A DNA stretch of 64,000 nt from UBA12170 sp964293475 (GCA_964293475.1 CAXYYJ010000016.1:1-64000); one strand, 5' to 3'; positions 7,761 to 17,875 are shown, numbered from the stretch's first letter. Numbers and translations: made by a program. The notes: generated from the sequence alone by a model not told the origin.

Positions 7761-9488
7761 ATGAAATCCATATTTATCACTCTTTTTGTGGCCTTGTTAA
7801 TGGCTGGATGCAAAATCCAATCCAACGACAAGGCTGCTGAATTTACGACCATTTGCAATCCCATCGACATCAATTACCGTTTTTGCCTCGATGAGCCTTC
7901 GCGGCGCGAAGCTGCAGACCCCACAGTGATTTGGTATCGCGACCGCTACTATTTATTTGCCAGTAAGAGCGGCGGATATTGGCATTCTGCCGATTTGTCG
8001 AGTTGGACATTTATCGAAACCAATGAGATTCCCACCGAAGAATACGCGCCAACAGCCGTGGTGATTGAAGATACCTTGTATTTTCTGGCTTCGTCGAACG
8101 AGTTGAGCACCCTGTATAAATCTTCACAACCCGAGCTGGGAAAATGGGAAATAGCTGTGAAAGAGCTTGATATGCCAGTTTGGGATCCGGCATTTTTATT
8201 AGATGATGACAATCGGCTTTATCTCTTTTGGGGTTGCAGCGACATCAATCCGATTTATGGCGTTGAGCTCGATTATAAAAATGGTTTCAGATTTATAGGT
8301 AAACCCCAGGAGCTCATCAAAGCACAAACAGAAACCCATGGCTGGGAAGTTCCGGGCGACCATAACACCCGCTTAACCCAAAAACCATGGATTGAAGGTC
8401 CCTGGATGAATAAAATTTGGGGGAAATACTACCTTCAGTATTCCGGTCCGGGTACCGAGTACAGAAGCTACTGCGATGCAGTTTATACAGCTGACAATCC
8501 GCTGGGACCATTTCAGCTTCAGCCTCACAATCCATTTGCCTATAAGCCCGCCGGATTTGCCACAGGAGCTGGCCACGGGAGCACTTTTACCGATAAATAC
8601 GGGAACTATTGGCATATGGGCACCATCACCATTTCGCAAAAGCATATTTTCGAGCGTAGGCTGGCCCTCTATCCTACTTTTGTTGATGCTGATGGAACTC
8701 TTTTTAGCCAGACTCAATTTGGCGATTATCCCATGATGATTCCGCAGAAAAAAATTGAAAACTCAGCGGAAATATTTCCACAATGGATGGTTTTATCTTA
8801 CAATAAACCTGTGGAAGCCTCCTCTGCGATTGATTCTCTCCCGACCCGATTCCTGGTTGACGAAGATATTCGCACATACTGGGCAGCGCAAAGTGGTCAG
8901 GCAGGTGAATTTGTTGTGATAGATTTAGAATCGCCCTGCGATATTTTTGCCATTCAAGTAAATTTTGCTGAGCATGGAACCCATTTATTCGGAAGGAATA
9001 AAAGTCTTCGACATCGATATACTGTGGAATATTCTACTGATAAAATCCAGTGGAATCCCATCATCGACCAAAGCGAAAGTACCCACGACAACAGCCATGC
9101 CTACCATCAATTAGAGACGAAAATCACAGGAAGATACATCAAATTAACCAATTACCAGGTGCCGGATGGTCATTTCGCCGTGAGCGGACTCAGAATTTTT
9201 GGAAATGCTTTGGGCTCAACCCCCAGTAAAGTTGCCGACTTTCAGGCACTTAGAAACATAGAGAACCCCAGAACCGTAACTCTGAACTGGAGCAAAGCCG
9301 AAGCTGCCGATGGATACTGTATTTCCTATGGTAATGAAAAAAATAAGAGATATCACAGCTATATGGTTTATGGCGATACTTCTGTCACAATCAATAGCTT
9401 AAATGCCGACTTGAAATACTTTTTCTCCATTGAATCGTTTAACGAAAACGGACGAACACCTTCGGAAATGCTCATTGAAATCCCTTAA
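7761..9488 (+). CDS. GH43 glycoside hydrolase lipoprotein with discoidin and FN3 domains
   Basis: 575 aa. Lipobox LMAGC at residue 17. Residues about 45-330 are a five-bladed propeller of glycoside hydrolase family 43: the candidate catalytic residues are Asp in EAADPTV, Asp in PVWDPAF and Glu in WIEGPWM. Residues about 350-480 resemble an F5/8 type C (discoidin) carbohydrate-binding module (DIRTYWAAQSGQAGEFVVIDL...GRYIKLTN...). The last 90 residues are a fibronectin type III domain (PRTVTLNWSKAEAADGY). GH43 enzymes act on arabinan, xylan or galactan side chains; the substrate cannot be fixed here. It probably sits on the outer membrane. It is a single gene with no SusCD partner next to it. 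A TATTTTCG at 7735-7742 may be its promoter. Confidence 0.85.
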   Translation: MKSIFITLFVALLMAGCKIQSNDKAAEFTTICNPIDINYRFCLDEPSRREAADPTVIWYRDRYYLFASKSGGYWHSADLSSWTFIETNEIPTEEYAPTAVVIEDTLYFLASSNELSTLYKSSQPELGKWEIAVKELDMPVWDPAFLLDDDNRLYLFWGCSDINPIYGVELDYKNGFRFIGKPQELIKAQTETHGWEVPGDHNTRLTQKPWIEGPWMNKIWGKYYLQYSGPGTEYRSYCDAVYTADNPLGPFQLQPHNPFAYKPAGFATGAGHGSTFTDKYGNYWHMGTITISQKHIFERRLALYPTFVDADGTLFSQTQFGDYPMMIPQKKIENSAEIFPQWMVLSYNKPVEASSAIDSLPTRFLVDEDIRTYWAAQSGQAGEFVVIDLESPCDIFAIQVNFAEHGTHLFGRNKSLRHRYTVEYSTDKIQWNPIIDQSESTHDNSHAYHQLETKITGRYIKLTNYQVPDGHFAVSGLRIFGNALGSTPSKVADFQALRNIENPRTVTLNWSKAEAADGYCISYGNEKNKRYHSYMVYGDTSVTINSLNADLKYFFSIESFNENGRTPSEMLIEIP

Positions 9489-9597
9489 AATTTGTTTTTG
9501 ATTCATGAAAAATTCGATTGAAAACAGGCTGCTTTGTTAAAATGCCACTAAATATTTGAAGCTGGAAACGGTGGTTTAAAAACTGTGCATTATTCAT

Positions 9598-9605
9598 TAA
9601 TTTCG
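9598..9605 (+). promoter_or_regulatory. -7-like box just before the DAHP synthase start
   Basis: TAATTTCG differs from TAnnTTTG by one base and lies five bases before the ATG at 9610, implying a leaderless or nearly leaderless mRNA. Confidence 0.4.
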
Positions 9606-9609
9606 CGCC

Positions 9610-10704
9610 ATGAATCATCAACTCAATATACTTCCTTTTGAACAGTGGTGCAACAATGGCCAACAACCACTTTTTATCAGCGGCCCGTGCAGTGCTGAGA
9701 GCCTTGAACAGGTGATGGCCACAGCCAAAGCCATTGATGCTTTGGGAAAAGTAAAAGTGTTTAGGGCTGGAATTTGGAAACCCCGCACGCGCCCCAATGC
9801 TTTCGAAGGGCAAGGTGAAGAAGGTTTAAAGTGGCTTCAGCAGGTGCAGCAGGAAACATCGCTCAAAACTGCCGTTGAAGTGGCAAGTCCGGCGCACGTG
9901 GAGTTGTGTCTGAAATATGGCGTTGATATGCTTTGGCTGGGAGCCCGCACTGTGGTGAATCCGTTTTCGGTTCAGGAAATTGCCGATAGCTTAGTGGGGG
10001 TGGATATTCCGGTGATGGTGAAAAACCCCATTAATCCCGATTTGGCCCTTTGGATTGGAGCCCTGGAGCGTATCAATCAGGCGGGAATTACCAGATTGAT
10101 GGCCATTCACAGGGGTTTCGATTTTTTAAAACGATCGCCTTTCCGCAATGCGCCCATGTGGGAATTGCCCATTGAACTCAAACGGCTCATTCCCGAGCTG
10201 CCTATTATAGTGGATCCCAGTCATATAGCAGGGAAAAGAGAGCTTATTTTCGACATTTCTCAAAAGGCCCTGGACCTGGACATGAACGGGCTGATGATAG
10301 AAACCCATATCAATCCTATGGTGGCACTTACCGATGCAGCCCAGCAACTTTTTCCCGATATGTTGAAAGAACTGCTCGACAAACTTGTGGTGCGGAGACA
10401 ACGGGGGAACTATGATTTTCAGCATAAATTAGAAGAGCTACGCTCCGAAATCGACAAGCTCGATGCCGTATTGATAGATACTTTATCGCAGCGATTTAAG
10501 GTGGTTGACGAGATAGGACATTATAAATACGAGAATAATATCTCCATATTTCAGCTGAAGCGATGGTCGAATATTTTGCACGACAGGGTAGAACAAGGCG
10601 AAGCCCAGGGCTTAGATGCCGATTTTCTGCTAAAGATGCTGCAATTGGTTCATAAAGAATCTATAGCACGGCAGGATAAGATTTACCACAAGGATGAAGA
10701 ATAA
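9610..10704 (+). CDS. Bifunctional DAHP synthase / chorismate mutase
   Basis: 364 aa. Residues 1-260 are a DAHP synthase of the AroA-beta/KDO8P-synthase-like class: SGPCSAES near residue 21, the PRTRPNAFEG substrate loop, MVKNPINPD, IHRG and the metal-binding VDPSHIAGKR. It condenses phosphoenolpyruvate with erythrose 4-phosphate, the first step of aromatic amino-acid synthesis. Residues about 270-360 (LEELRSEIDKLDAVLIDTLSQRFKVVDEIGHYK) are a helical AroQ-type chorismate mutase. Fusions of this kind are common in Bacteroidota, and the mutase domain often supports feedback control of the synthase. It is a cytoplasmic enzyme and the gene stands alone. Confidence 0.92.
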   Translation: MNHQLNILPFEQWCNNGQQPLFISGPCSAESLEQVMATAKAIDALGKVKVFRAGIWKPRTRPNAFEGQGEEGLKWLQQVQQETSLKTAVEVASPAHVELCLKYGVDMLWLGARTVVNPFSVQEIADSLVGVDIPVMVKNPINPDLALWIGALERINQAGITRLMAIHRGFDFLKRSPFRNAPMWELPIELKRLIPELPIIVDPSHIAGKRELIFDISQKALDLDMNGLMIETHINPMVALTDAAQQLFPDMLKELLDKLVVRRQRGNYDFQHKLEELRSEIDKLDAVLIDTLSQRFKVVDEIGHYKYENNISIFQLKRWSNILHDRVEQGEAQGLDADFLLKMLQLVHKESIARQDKIYHKDEE

Positions 10705-10860
10705 ACTGAATTTCTATCCTTCGAAACTTCAACATTACTTTTTACATTTTTCATTCATTATTTGATTGATGCTGGTTATTCGGCTCATAATGAATCGTCT
10801 GGTGCATATTAAATAAAAGGAATATTTGCCACTTTTTTGAATTTGGTGGCAATTATTCCG

Positions 10861-10868
10861 TATTTTTG
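10861..10868 (+). promoter_or_regulatory. -7 promoter box for the DUF362 gene
   Basis: TATTTTTG matches TAnnTTTG exactly; TTG at 10837-10839 lies 21 bases upstream. The leader would be about 28 bases. A 7-bp inverted repeat, TTGCCAC...GTGGCAA, lies across 10826-10852 just upstream and could be an operator. Confidence 0.5.
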
Positions 10869-10900
10869 AACCACGGCTTGAGAGTAAAACGCCTCACGAT

Positions 10901-12898
10901 ATGAAAAACCCAGATTCAGTCCCCCGATTACCCAGGTTGTATCACCAAATGATTCAACGAATTACAAAGGCTAAAATACACCCCAAAGTATTATTTTTTG
11001 TTTTGGGAATCCTATCCACACTTTGGTTTTTAATCCGTGTAATTCCCAAACCCAGCCGCGCGGCCTATCCCTGCATGCAAGCCACAGCGCCATATATGTC
11101 GGCCTTTGTGCTTTGGATAACGGGCATTGGGGGATCGGCCATTTCTATGGTGCAATTTCGCAGGAAGCTGGCGGAGTCGAAATATTTTCTCGCTTTTGTC
11201 TTTCTTATGATGATGGGCTCCTTTTACCTTATGACCCAATACTCGTGGTCGGAAAAAGCGTCGGCTAAAACTGCTGATGGGGTGATTGGCGAATTTCCGC
11301 CAAACGATCCCATTGGGGTTGCCAAAGGCATTTATCCGGGTCGGGTGGTTTGGAACTGGAATCCCGAAGCAACCAACGAGAACTGCGACAATACGAGCAA
11401 TTTCAGTGGCTATATAGACGAAGAAGACAATGCCTGGTTTATGGCCAAAAACAATAATTACGAGGTGATTGACAGCATGTTGATAAAATCGCTGCTTTTG
11501 CTCACTGGAGAAACCACCGAAGAAGAGGCCTGGGATCAGATTTTCAGATATTATAATATCAACACCGGGCATGGCAATGTGGGCTATACCAACGACCAAA
11601 TCGTTTTTATTAAAATAAACGCTACTTCGATGCATGGCGAGGTGGGATTAAGATATTATGATGATTTAAGAAGGAACGACGATACCGATGTCAATTGGTT
11701 TACTTCCGAAACCAATCCTTATCTGGTTTTGGCCATGCTGAGGCAGTTGGTTCAAAAAGCGGGAGTTCCCGAGCTGAAAATCTATGTGGGCGACCCTGCC
11801 CGGAATATCTATGAGGAGTTCTATAATCTTTGGCACGAGGAGTTCCCCGATGTTAAGTATTTGGGCAATAATTTAATACATCCGGAATTGGATGTATCGG
11901 CCTATGGTCGTACTCCGGTGGCTGTAACTGCCGAAGACAAAGTCTTCTTTGCCGACGAAGGTACCGTGATGGTGGATGCCATTACCGACAAGCTTTTCAC
12001 TATTTTCGAAGACATGGACTATCTCATCAATATACCAACGCTCAAAGCTCACAATACCGGGGGAATTACCTTAGCCGAGAAAAACCATTTTGGCTCCTTT
12101 ACCCGCGAATGGGCCATGCATTTGCACGATGGGCTCATGGGAAACCCCGACGATCCAATTCGGTTGGGTTATGGACTTTATCGCGTTCCAACGGATATCA
12201 TGATGCACAATTTATTGAGTGGCAAAAGTTTGCTATCGGTTATTGATGGCTTATATCCCGGGGAAGATGCTTTGGGTGTTCCCTTTAAATGGAGCAGCTA
12301 TCCGTTTAATGGCGATTGGTGTTCTTCCATTTTTCTTTCGCTCGATCCGGTGGCTATCTCGTCGGTGGGACACGATTTTTTGCGCTGCGAGTATAATGGC
12401 CCCACCATTGCCGAGTGCCGCCCCTGCTGGGATGGTGTGGATGACTATTTGCATCAGGCTGCTGATTCGTCGTGGTGGCCCGAGGGAATTGTCTACGATC
12501 CCGACCAGGATGGAATTATTATTGCCTCACTGGGCGTTCACGAGCACTGGAACGACTCCATAAACAAAGCCTACACCCGAAATCTGGGGACTGGCAGCGG
12601 CATAGAACTCGTAAAAGCCCACGAAACATCGGTGGGAATCAATACCTTAGAAACTCAATTACAGGTTTTGGTTTTCCCCAATCCTGCTTCCGACTATATT
12701 CAGATTCAAAACCAAAACAACCATGCGGTAAACTACCAATTGATTTCAATGGACGGAAAGCTGATTGTAGAAGGAGAAATGAACGCTGCCGACAAAAAAG
12801 CCATTGATGTGAGAAATCAAGTCTCCGGAGCCTATACATTGCGCTTTGTGGCAGGAAAATCGGTAAAAACAGAAAAAATAATTATTCAACGGAAATGA
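10901..12898 (+). CDS. DUF362 protein with N-terminal membrane segments and T9SS sorting domain
   Basis: 665 aa. Three hydrophobic stretches lie at about 28-47, 64-84 and 91-110, with KPSRAAYPCMQ between the first two. From about 120 to 580 the sequence matches DUF362-type proteins (VVWNWNPEATNENCDNT, INIPTLKAHNTGGITLAEKNHFG, SLDPVAISSVGHDFL). The last 75 residues, LVFPNPASDYIQIQ...GAYTLRFVAGKSVKTEKIII, form a type A T9SS sorting domain. The function of DUF362 is not known; some members accompany iron-sulfur proteins. The combination of several N-terminal membrane helices with a T9SS tail is odd, because T9SS cargo normally has a cleaved signal peptide. Confidence 0.8.
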   Translation: MKNPDSVPRLPRLYHQMIQRITKAKIHPKVLFFVLGILSTLWFLIRVIPKPSRAAYPCMQATAPYMSAFVLWITGIGGSAISMVQFRRKLAESKYFLAFVFLMMMGSFYLMTQYSWSEKASAKTADGVIGEFPPNDPIGVAKGIYPGRVVWNWNPEATNENCDNTSNFSGYIDEEDNAWFMAKNNNYEVIDSMLIKSLLLLTGETTEEEAWDQIFRYYNINTGHGNVGYTNDQIVFIKINATSMHGEVGLRYYDDLRRNDDTDVNWFTSETNPYLVLAMLRQLVQKAGVPELKIYVGDPARNIYEEFYNLWHEEFPDVKYLGNNLIHPELDVSAYGRTPVAVTAEDKVFFADEGTVMVDAITDKLFTIFEDMDYLINIPTLKAHNTGGITLAEKNHFGSFTREWAMHLHDGLMGNPDDPIRLGYGLYRVPTDIMMHNLLSGKSLLSVIDGLYPGEDALGVPFKWSSYPFNGDWCSSIFLSLDPVAISSVGHDFLRCEYNGPTIAECRPCWDGVDDYLHQAADSSWWPEGIVYDPDQDGIIIASLGVHEHWNDSINKAYTRNLGTGSGIELVKAHETSVGINTLETQLQVLVFPNPASDYIQIQNQNNHAVNYQLISMDGKLIVEGEMNAADKKAIDVRNQVSGAYTLRFVAGKSVKTEKIIIQRK

Positions 12899-12982
12899 AA
12901 CGAGCTTAGTCAATAAAACCCCCAAAGGAAAAAAAATTAGCCTGCGAGTTCCATTTTATTTTTACATTAAAAATATTGATCG

Positions 12983-13501
12983 ATGAAAACAATCACTCAA
13001 TCTCTCAGTAAACCCATAGTCTGGCAAAGTCTATTGATGGATATTCTGGCCGTGGCTTTCATTTACTTAGTGCCCACCATAGCCCATTTAACCAGTCTTC
13101 CCATCTATCTCATTGAGCCCATGCGGTTGATGCTTATCCTGGCTCTGGTGCATACCAACAAAACCAACGCTATTATCATTGCGCTCACTTTACCGCTCTT
13201 TTCGTTTGCCATATCGAGCCATCCGGTTTTACTAAAAATGATTCTGATAAGCGGTGAGCTTTTAATAAACGTGCTGTTGTTCTATTGGCTTAAAGCGCTG
13301 ATGAAGAAGGTTTTTCCCGCTATTTTATTGAGTATTCTCCTCAGCAAGCTGGTCTATTATGCCGCTAAATATTTCATCATTTCTTTCGGACTTCTGGAAA
13401 TGTCGCTGGTTTCGACCCCGTTATATATTCAGGCCATCACCACTGTTATTTTCAGCACTTATTTGTTTGTGGTTTTCAGGTATTTCAAGGGAGAAAAATA
13501 A
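12983..13501 (+). CDS. Small polytopic membrane protein
   Basis: 172 aa with about five hydrophobic helices (near 15-40, 48-66, 70-88, 92-112, 115-165). The pattern, including the short SHPVLLK turn, recalls ECF-transporter S components or MreD-like proteins, but no diagnostic motif is visible, so the function is left open. It follows the DUF362 gene by 84 bases on the same strand and is closed by a terminator at 13552-13585; co-transcription is possible. Confidence 0.65.
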   Translation: MKTITQSLSKPIVWQSLLMDILAVAFIYLVPTIAHLTSLPIYLIEPMRLMLILALVHTNKTNAIIIALTLPLFSFAISSHPVLLKMILISGELLINVLLFYWLKALMKKVFPAILLSILLSKLVYYAAKYFIISFGLLEMSLVSTPLYIQAITTVIFSTYLFVVFRYFKGEK

Positions 13502-13551
13502 TTTCAACAACAGCACAAGAAGAGTTAAGGATTTTAGCATCTGAAATATTT

Positions 13552-13585
13552 AAAATTGGTATCACCGGGGTTTGATACCAATTTT
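13552..13585. terminator. Perfect 13-bp hairpin terminator
   Basis: AAAATTGGTATCA (13552-13564) and TGATACCAATTTT (13573-13585) pair perfectly around an 8-nt loop. Flanking A and T runs make it usable in both directions. Confidence 0.85.
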
Positions 13586-13991
13586 CGCGTTTATTAACAT
13601 GGCTTTATATGATTCCACAATTAGAGTAACTCATAATATTTTGAATAATTCTCTAAGTTTGCCATCCATCAGCTTTCTAAGCAACCTGTATAATCAGGCA
13701 TTTTTAGTGAGCAGTCTACCCCAATAAAAACAGCAATTGCGTGCCTGCCATTTGTCAGGAAGCCGAAGACAATCGAAAGGGCCCTTGTATATAAATTCTT
13801 AAATAAATGTAAAATAACAAGTAGTTTGATTTTAAATTTGATGTGCGATTTTCTCTGGATTCAGAAATAAAAGACCAATCTATATTATTCATAATTAAGA
13901 ACTTACTCCATATATTTTTTGTTAATCCATTCTGTTTTGCAATTAATCAACAATTAATGAGCCATTAACTTTTCCGCAATAATGGAAGATT
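13586..13991. other. Intergenic region without detectable genes
   Basis: About 400 bases with no credible reading frame on either strand. Apart from the promoter-like box at its right edge nothing distinctive was seen. Confidence 0.5.
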
Positions 13992-13999
13992 TACTTTGC
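13992..13999 (+). promoter_or_regulatory. Possible promoter of the SusCD-containing locus
   Basis: TACTTTGC, the same variant seen at 3254, lies 28 bases before the ATG at 14028. It is the only promoter-like box upstream of the nonsense-bearing gene and the SusC gene. Confidence 0.4.
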
Positions 14000-14027
14000 G
14001 CAAAATCTAAATCAAAAACAAAATCGA

Positions 14028-14561
14028 ATGAGCAGACTATCAAACCTATTTCTGTAAGGACTATTATTTATAGCAACAGTTGGGTGGGCACAATATGACA
14101 TTTCCTACAACACTCCCGTTGATACCAGAACAAGTTTTTCGAGTCAACCCCAAAAATTTGAGTTTAAAGGCTATATGCGTGATTCCGAAATAGAATCGGT
14201 ACCCACCGATATGCTTGAAGAACATGTACTTGGAATAGAGATTGCCAAAAAACTCTATTTAATCGACGAAAAATTTACCTACACAGAGCCAGTGATTCCG
14301 GGCAATCCGCGCACAAAAACCATCATCAGAAAACCTGTTATTTACAATTCTATTAAGAAAATTGACAAACAACTGGTTAGAAAGGTAAAACACGGGGAAA
14401 TGACAAAGGAATATGCGGCAAAAATTCTTAATCAGGTTTTAACTGTTTCGTTGAATATGCTGGCATCTGACACCGAAGCCTTTGAGCAAGAGCTGGAAAA
14501 AGACAATTCCACCGATTTTAGAATCGATCTTTTTGTGAACAGGGTTCAGCTTGTTTACTAA
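14028..14561 (+). pseudogene. Secreted protein gene with a stop codon inside its signal peptide
   Basis: Reading from ATG 14028 gives MSRLSNLFL, then TAA at 14055-14057, then in the same frame GLLFIATVGWAQYDISYNT and an open frame to 14561. Together these make a textbook signal peptide (hydrophobic core, cleavage after WA-Q) for a protein of about 177 codons, broken only by codon 10. The rest (VPTDMLEEHVLGIEIAKKL..., rich in charged residues) matches no family I recognise. Translation could still start at the ATG at 14175, giving 128 aa without export. Either the gene is a recent pseudogene, the base is a sequencing error, or the stop is read through. It lies 87 bases upstream of SusC. Confidence 0.65.
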
Positions 14562-14648
14562 ATAATAATTCCCCCTACCAAAAGAAATATCCGCTGCGAT
14601 ATCATCTATACAGCTTGAATTTATTTAAAGTTTTAAAAACCATTCATT

Positions 14649-17600
14649 ATGTCAAATCAAAAATTTTACACATTGTTGATGCTCTTCATTGTGTTTACTT
14701 TAGCCGGTTTTGCCCAAAAAAAAGGCATTGAAGGCTCGGTAAGCACCACAAATGGAGAGAAACTTCCTGGTGCTTCCGTTTTATTAAAGGGCACCAATTC
14801 CGGAACTATTGCCAATAGCGACGGCCGCTTTGAGCTGCAAGTCGAAAAAGGCGACACCCTATTGATAACCTTTGTGGGTTTTGTATCACAGGAACTGGTT
14901 ATCGAAAATCAAACTACCCTCGACATTAGACTTGCCGAATCGGTAAACGAGCTCGAAGGCGTGGTTGTAACAGCTCTTGGTATCGAGAAATCGAAAAACA
15001 CCATTGGATACTCCATCAGCGAAGTGAAAGGCAGCGACCTGACCAAAGCCAGGGAACCCAATGCTTTCAACACCCTCACCGGTAAGGTGGCAGGTTTGGT
15101 AGTGGGTAGCTCTCCCGAGTTGCTGGGTGCTCCTTCGGTATTGCTTCGTGGTGTTACTCCGCTGATTGTTGTGGATGGAGTTCCTGTTCAAAGCGACACC
15201 TGGAATATAAACCCCGACGACATTGAAAGCTACGTGATTCTGAAAGGCCCCAACGCAGCAGCTCTTTATGGTTCGCGCGGTCAGAATGGTGCCATCCAGA
15301 TTATCACTAAAAAAGGAACCACCGGACAAAAAGGCTTTCAGGTAGACTTTAACTCCAGCACCATGTTCGAAACCGGATTTATTGCCATTCCCGAAGTTCA
15401 GGATGAGTACGGACCTGGTGACCACGGAAAATATGCTTTTGTGGATGGTCGTGGTGGAGGTACCAACGATGCCGACTACGACATCTGGGGTCCAAAATTC
15501 GAAGGCCAGCTGATTCCACAATACGACAGCCCCATTGACCCTGTAACCGGCGAACGCATTCCAACCCCCTGGACTGCCCGTGGTAAAGACAATTTAAAGC
15601 GTTTCCTGGAACCTGGTTTGCTAACAACCAACAGTCTTTCGGCCACTTCGAGCGGAGAGAAATACGATTTGCGTTTTTCATCGTCACATACCTACCAAAA
15701 AGGTATTGTGCCAAACACCCAACTCAATGTTTCCAATTTCGCCATCACTGGTGGTTATAACTTCAATAAAAATGTGAGAATAGATGCTAATTTCTCTTAC
15801 AGTAAGCAGTATACCCCCAATGTGCCCGATGTAAATTACGGCCCCAACAGTATCATTTACAATATGATTGCCTGGGGTGGTGCCGACTGGGATATTGACG
15901 ATATGCGCGATTACTGGCAACCTGGTAAAGAAGGCGTTCAATCGAAATATGCTGAATATCAACGCTATCACAACCCATATTTTATGTCGTACGAGTGGTT
16001 GAGAGGTCATTATAAAACCGATATCAATGGTTATGTATCGCTCAATTATAGTTTCCTCGAACATTTCAACCTGTTGGTGAGAGATGCTATAACCTCCTAC
16101 GACCTGTTAAGAACTGAAAAACTACCATTTTCGGCTCACCCTTACGGCAGAGAAGCTGGTTTGGGCGACTACCGCGAAGACAAACGTAATTTATTCGAAA
16201 ACAATACCGATCTGTTGCTTTCCTACGACAACTATATCCTGCCAAAACTCAGCGTACAGGCATCGGTGGGAGGTAACCTGAGAGCCTATTCGTTCCGCAG
16301 CAGCTATGCCACCACCGACTATTTGAACGTTCCGGGCTGGTATAACCTGAGCAACTCCAAGAATCCGGTAAAAAGCTACAATTTCTATGCTCCCATGATG
16401 GTGCTTTCGGGCTACGCCATGGCCGACTTCACCTACGACGAGTTTGCAACAATTTCTGTAACAGGTCGTTGGGATAAAAACTCCACCTTACCTTCCAAAA
16501 ACAATGTTTATTTCTATCCCAGTGTTTCTGCAAGTTTGGAGCTTTCTCACCTTTTCACCATTCCTAAAGTAAATCTTTGGAAAATCAGGGGTTCTTATGC
16601 CAATGTGGGTAGCGCTTTAACTTCAGCCTCCATTGGCCCTACTTACAGTGCTTTAGGCTTCGACATTCTTGATTACGGAGGCGATTATTACTCTCCATAC
16701 GATGGCCCTTCCTATATTAACAGCTCTGCATATTCCATCAATCTTACCCAGGGTTTGGCAGCTGCCGACTACACCGGAACTATTTCCAACGATGCCATTG
16801 AGCCAAGTTTCAGCTCCTCATGGGAAGCTGGTACCGACATTGGTATGTTCGAAAACAGATTGGGTCTGGAATTCACTTACTACTCGTCCATCGATGGTCC
16901 CAAGATTTTTGCTTTACCCATTTCATCAGCTTCCGGATTTAACTATGCACTTGTGAACGGTATTAAAGTTCAAAGAAAAGGGATTGAAATTCAGGCAACA
17001 GGCCGTCCGGTTTGGAATGCCGACGGTTTTAAATGGGAAATTACAGCCAACTACAGCACCTCGCAACAATACTTAAAAGAGATTTACCCTGGCGTTGATG
17101 TTTACAATATCTACCTGAAAGTGGGTGACAGAATGGACAAAATCTATGGTACCGACTTTTTAAGAACCAATGATGGTCAGCTGATTAACGATGCAAGCGG
17201 TCGCCCCATTCGTTATCCCACCGCACGTTTTCTGGGTTATGCCAACTCCGATTGGGCTGGTGGTATCAGAAACACATTATCCTACAAAGCGTTTAGCTTC
17301 TCTTTCCAATTCGACGGAAGATTTGGCGGAACCATTCTCGATTATGTAGAGAAAAAAACCTATCAGGGCGGACGTCATATTGCAACTATTGAAGGCGAAA
17401 TGGGCGAAGCCCGTTACCAGGATTACCTTGGCGTGAAATCGTATGTGGGCGATGGAGTAGTTGTTAGCAATGGCGCTACCATAGAATTCGACACTGATGG
17501 AAACATCACCAACTACGGCGATTTGCAATTTGCTCCTAATACCACAGCTACCTTTGTTCAGGATTATATCAGCCGCTATTATGGAACCGACAACTCCACA

Positions 17601-17840
17601 GCCATGAGTCGTACTTTTGTGAAGCTTCGCGAAGTGGTGATTACCTACAATTTTTCCAAACGACTGTTGAAAAAAACCTTTATGGAACAAGCCAGCATTT
17701 CGCTCGTAGGTCGTAACCTGCTGTATTTTGCCGAGAAAAAAGATATTGATGTGGAACAATATACCGGAAACAATGCCTATTCAGGGCTTCAAACCCCCAC
17801 CATGAACAAATTCGGTTTTAATATCAATATCACATTTTAA
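14649..17840 (+). CDS. SusC/RagA-family TonB-dependent outer-membrane transporter
   Basis: 1063 aa. Signal peptide ending GFAQ at about 23. Residues 27-100 are a carboxypeptidase-D regulatory-like domain (IEGSVSTTNGEKLPGASVLLKGTN, GDTLLITFVGF). The plug domain follows (LEGVVVTALGIEKSKNTIGYSIS, then GSRGQNGAIQIITKKG near residue 210). The rest is a 22-strand barrel ending in phenylalanine (FGFNINITF), as usual for outer-membrane barrels. SusC proteins import oligomers bound by a SusD partner, powered by TonB. The SusD gene follows after 35 bases. The substrate is usually a glycan, but the downstream phnWX genes suggest a phosphonate-bearing compound here; that is inference. Confidence 0.93.
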   Translation: MSNQKFYTLLMLFIVFTLAGFAQKKGIEGSVSTTNGEKLPGASVLLKGTNSGTIANSDGRFELQVEKGDTLLITFVGFVSQELVIENQTTLDIRLAESVNELEGVVVTALGIEKSKNTIGYSISEVKGSDLTKAREPNAFNTLTGKVAGLVVGSSPELLGAPSVLLRGVTPLIVVDGVPVQSDTWNINPDDIESYVILKGPNAAALYGSRGQNGAIQIITKKGTTGQKGFQVDFNSSTMFETGFIAIPEVQDEYGPGDHGKYAFVDGRGGGTNDADYDIWGPKFEGQLIPQYDSPIDPVTGERIPTPWTARGKDNLKRFLEPGLLTTNSLSATSSGEKYDLRFSSSHTYQKGIVPNTQLNVSNFAITGGYNFNKNVRIDANFSYSKQYTPNVPDVNYGPNSIIYNMIAWGGADWDIDDMRDYWQPGKEGVQSKYAEYQRYHNPYFMSYEWLRGHYKTDINGYVSLNYSFLEHFNLLVRDAITSYDLLRTEKLPFSAHPYGREAGLGDYREDKRNLFENNTDLLLSYDNYILPKLSVQASVGGNLRAYSFRSSYATTDYLNVPGWYNLSNSKNPVKSYNFYAPMMVLSGYAMADFTYDEFATISVTGRWDKNSTLPSKNNVYFYPSVSASLELSHLFTIPKVNLWKIRGSYANVGSALTSASIGPTYSALGFDILDYGGDYYSPYDGPSYINSSAYSINLTQGLAAADYTGTISNDAIEPSFSSSWEAGTDIGMFENRLGLEFTYYSSIDGPKIFALPISSASGFNYALVNGIKVQRKGIEIQATGRPVWNADGFKWEITANYSTSQQYLKEIYPGVDVYNIYLKVGDRMDKIYGTDFLRTNDGQLINDASGRPIRYPTARFLGYANSDWAGGIRNTLSYKAFSFSFQFDGRFGGTILDYVEKKTYQGGRHIATIEGEMGEARYQDYLGVKSYVGDGVVVSNGATIEFDTDGNITNYGDLQFAPNTTATFVQDYISRYYGTDNSTAMSRTFVKLREVVITYNFSKRLLKKTFMEQASISLVGRNLLYFAEKKDIDVEQYTGNNAYSGLQTPTMNKFGFNINITF

Positions 17841-17875
17841 TTCAAAGGAAAAATAAATTTTAAAACATTATAAAA

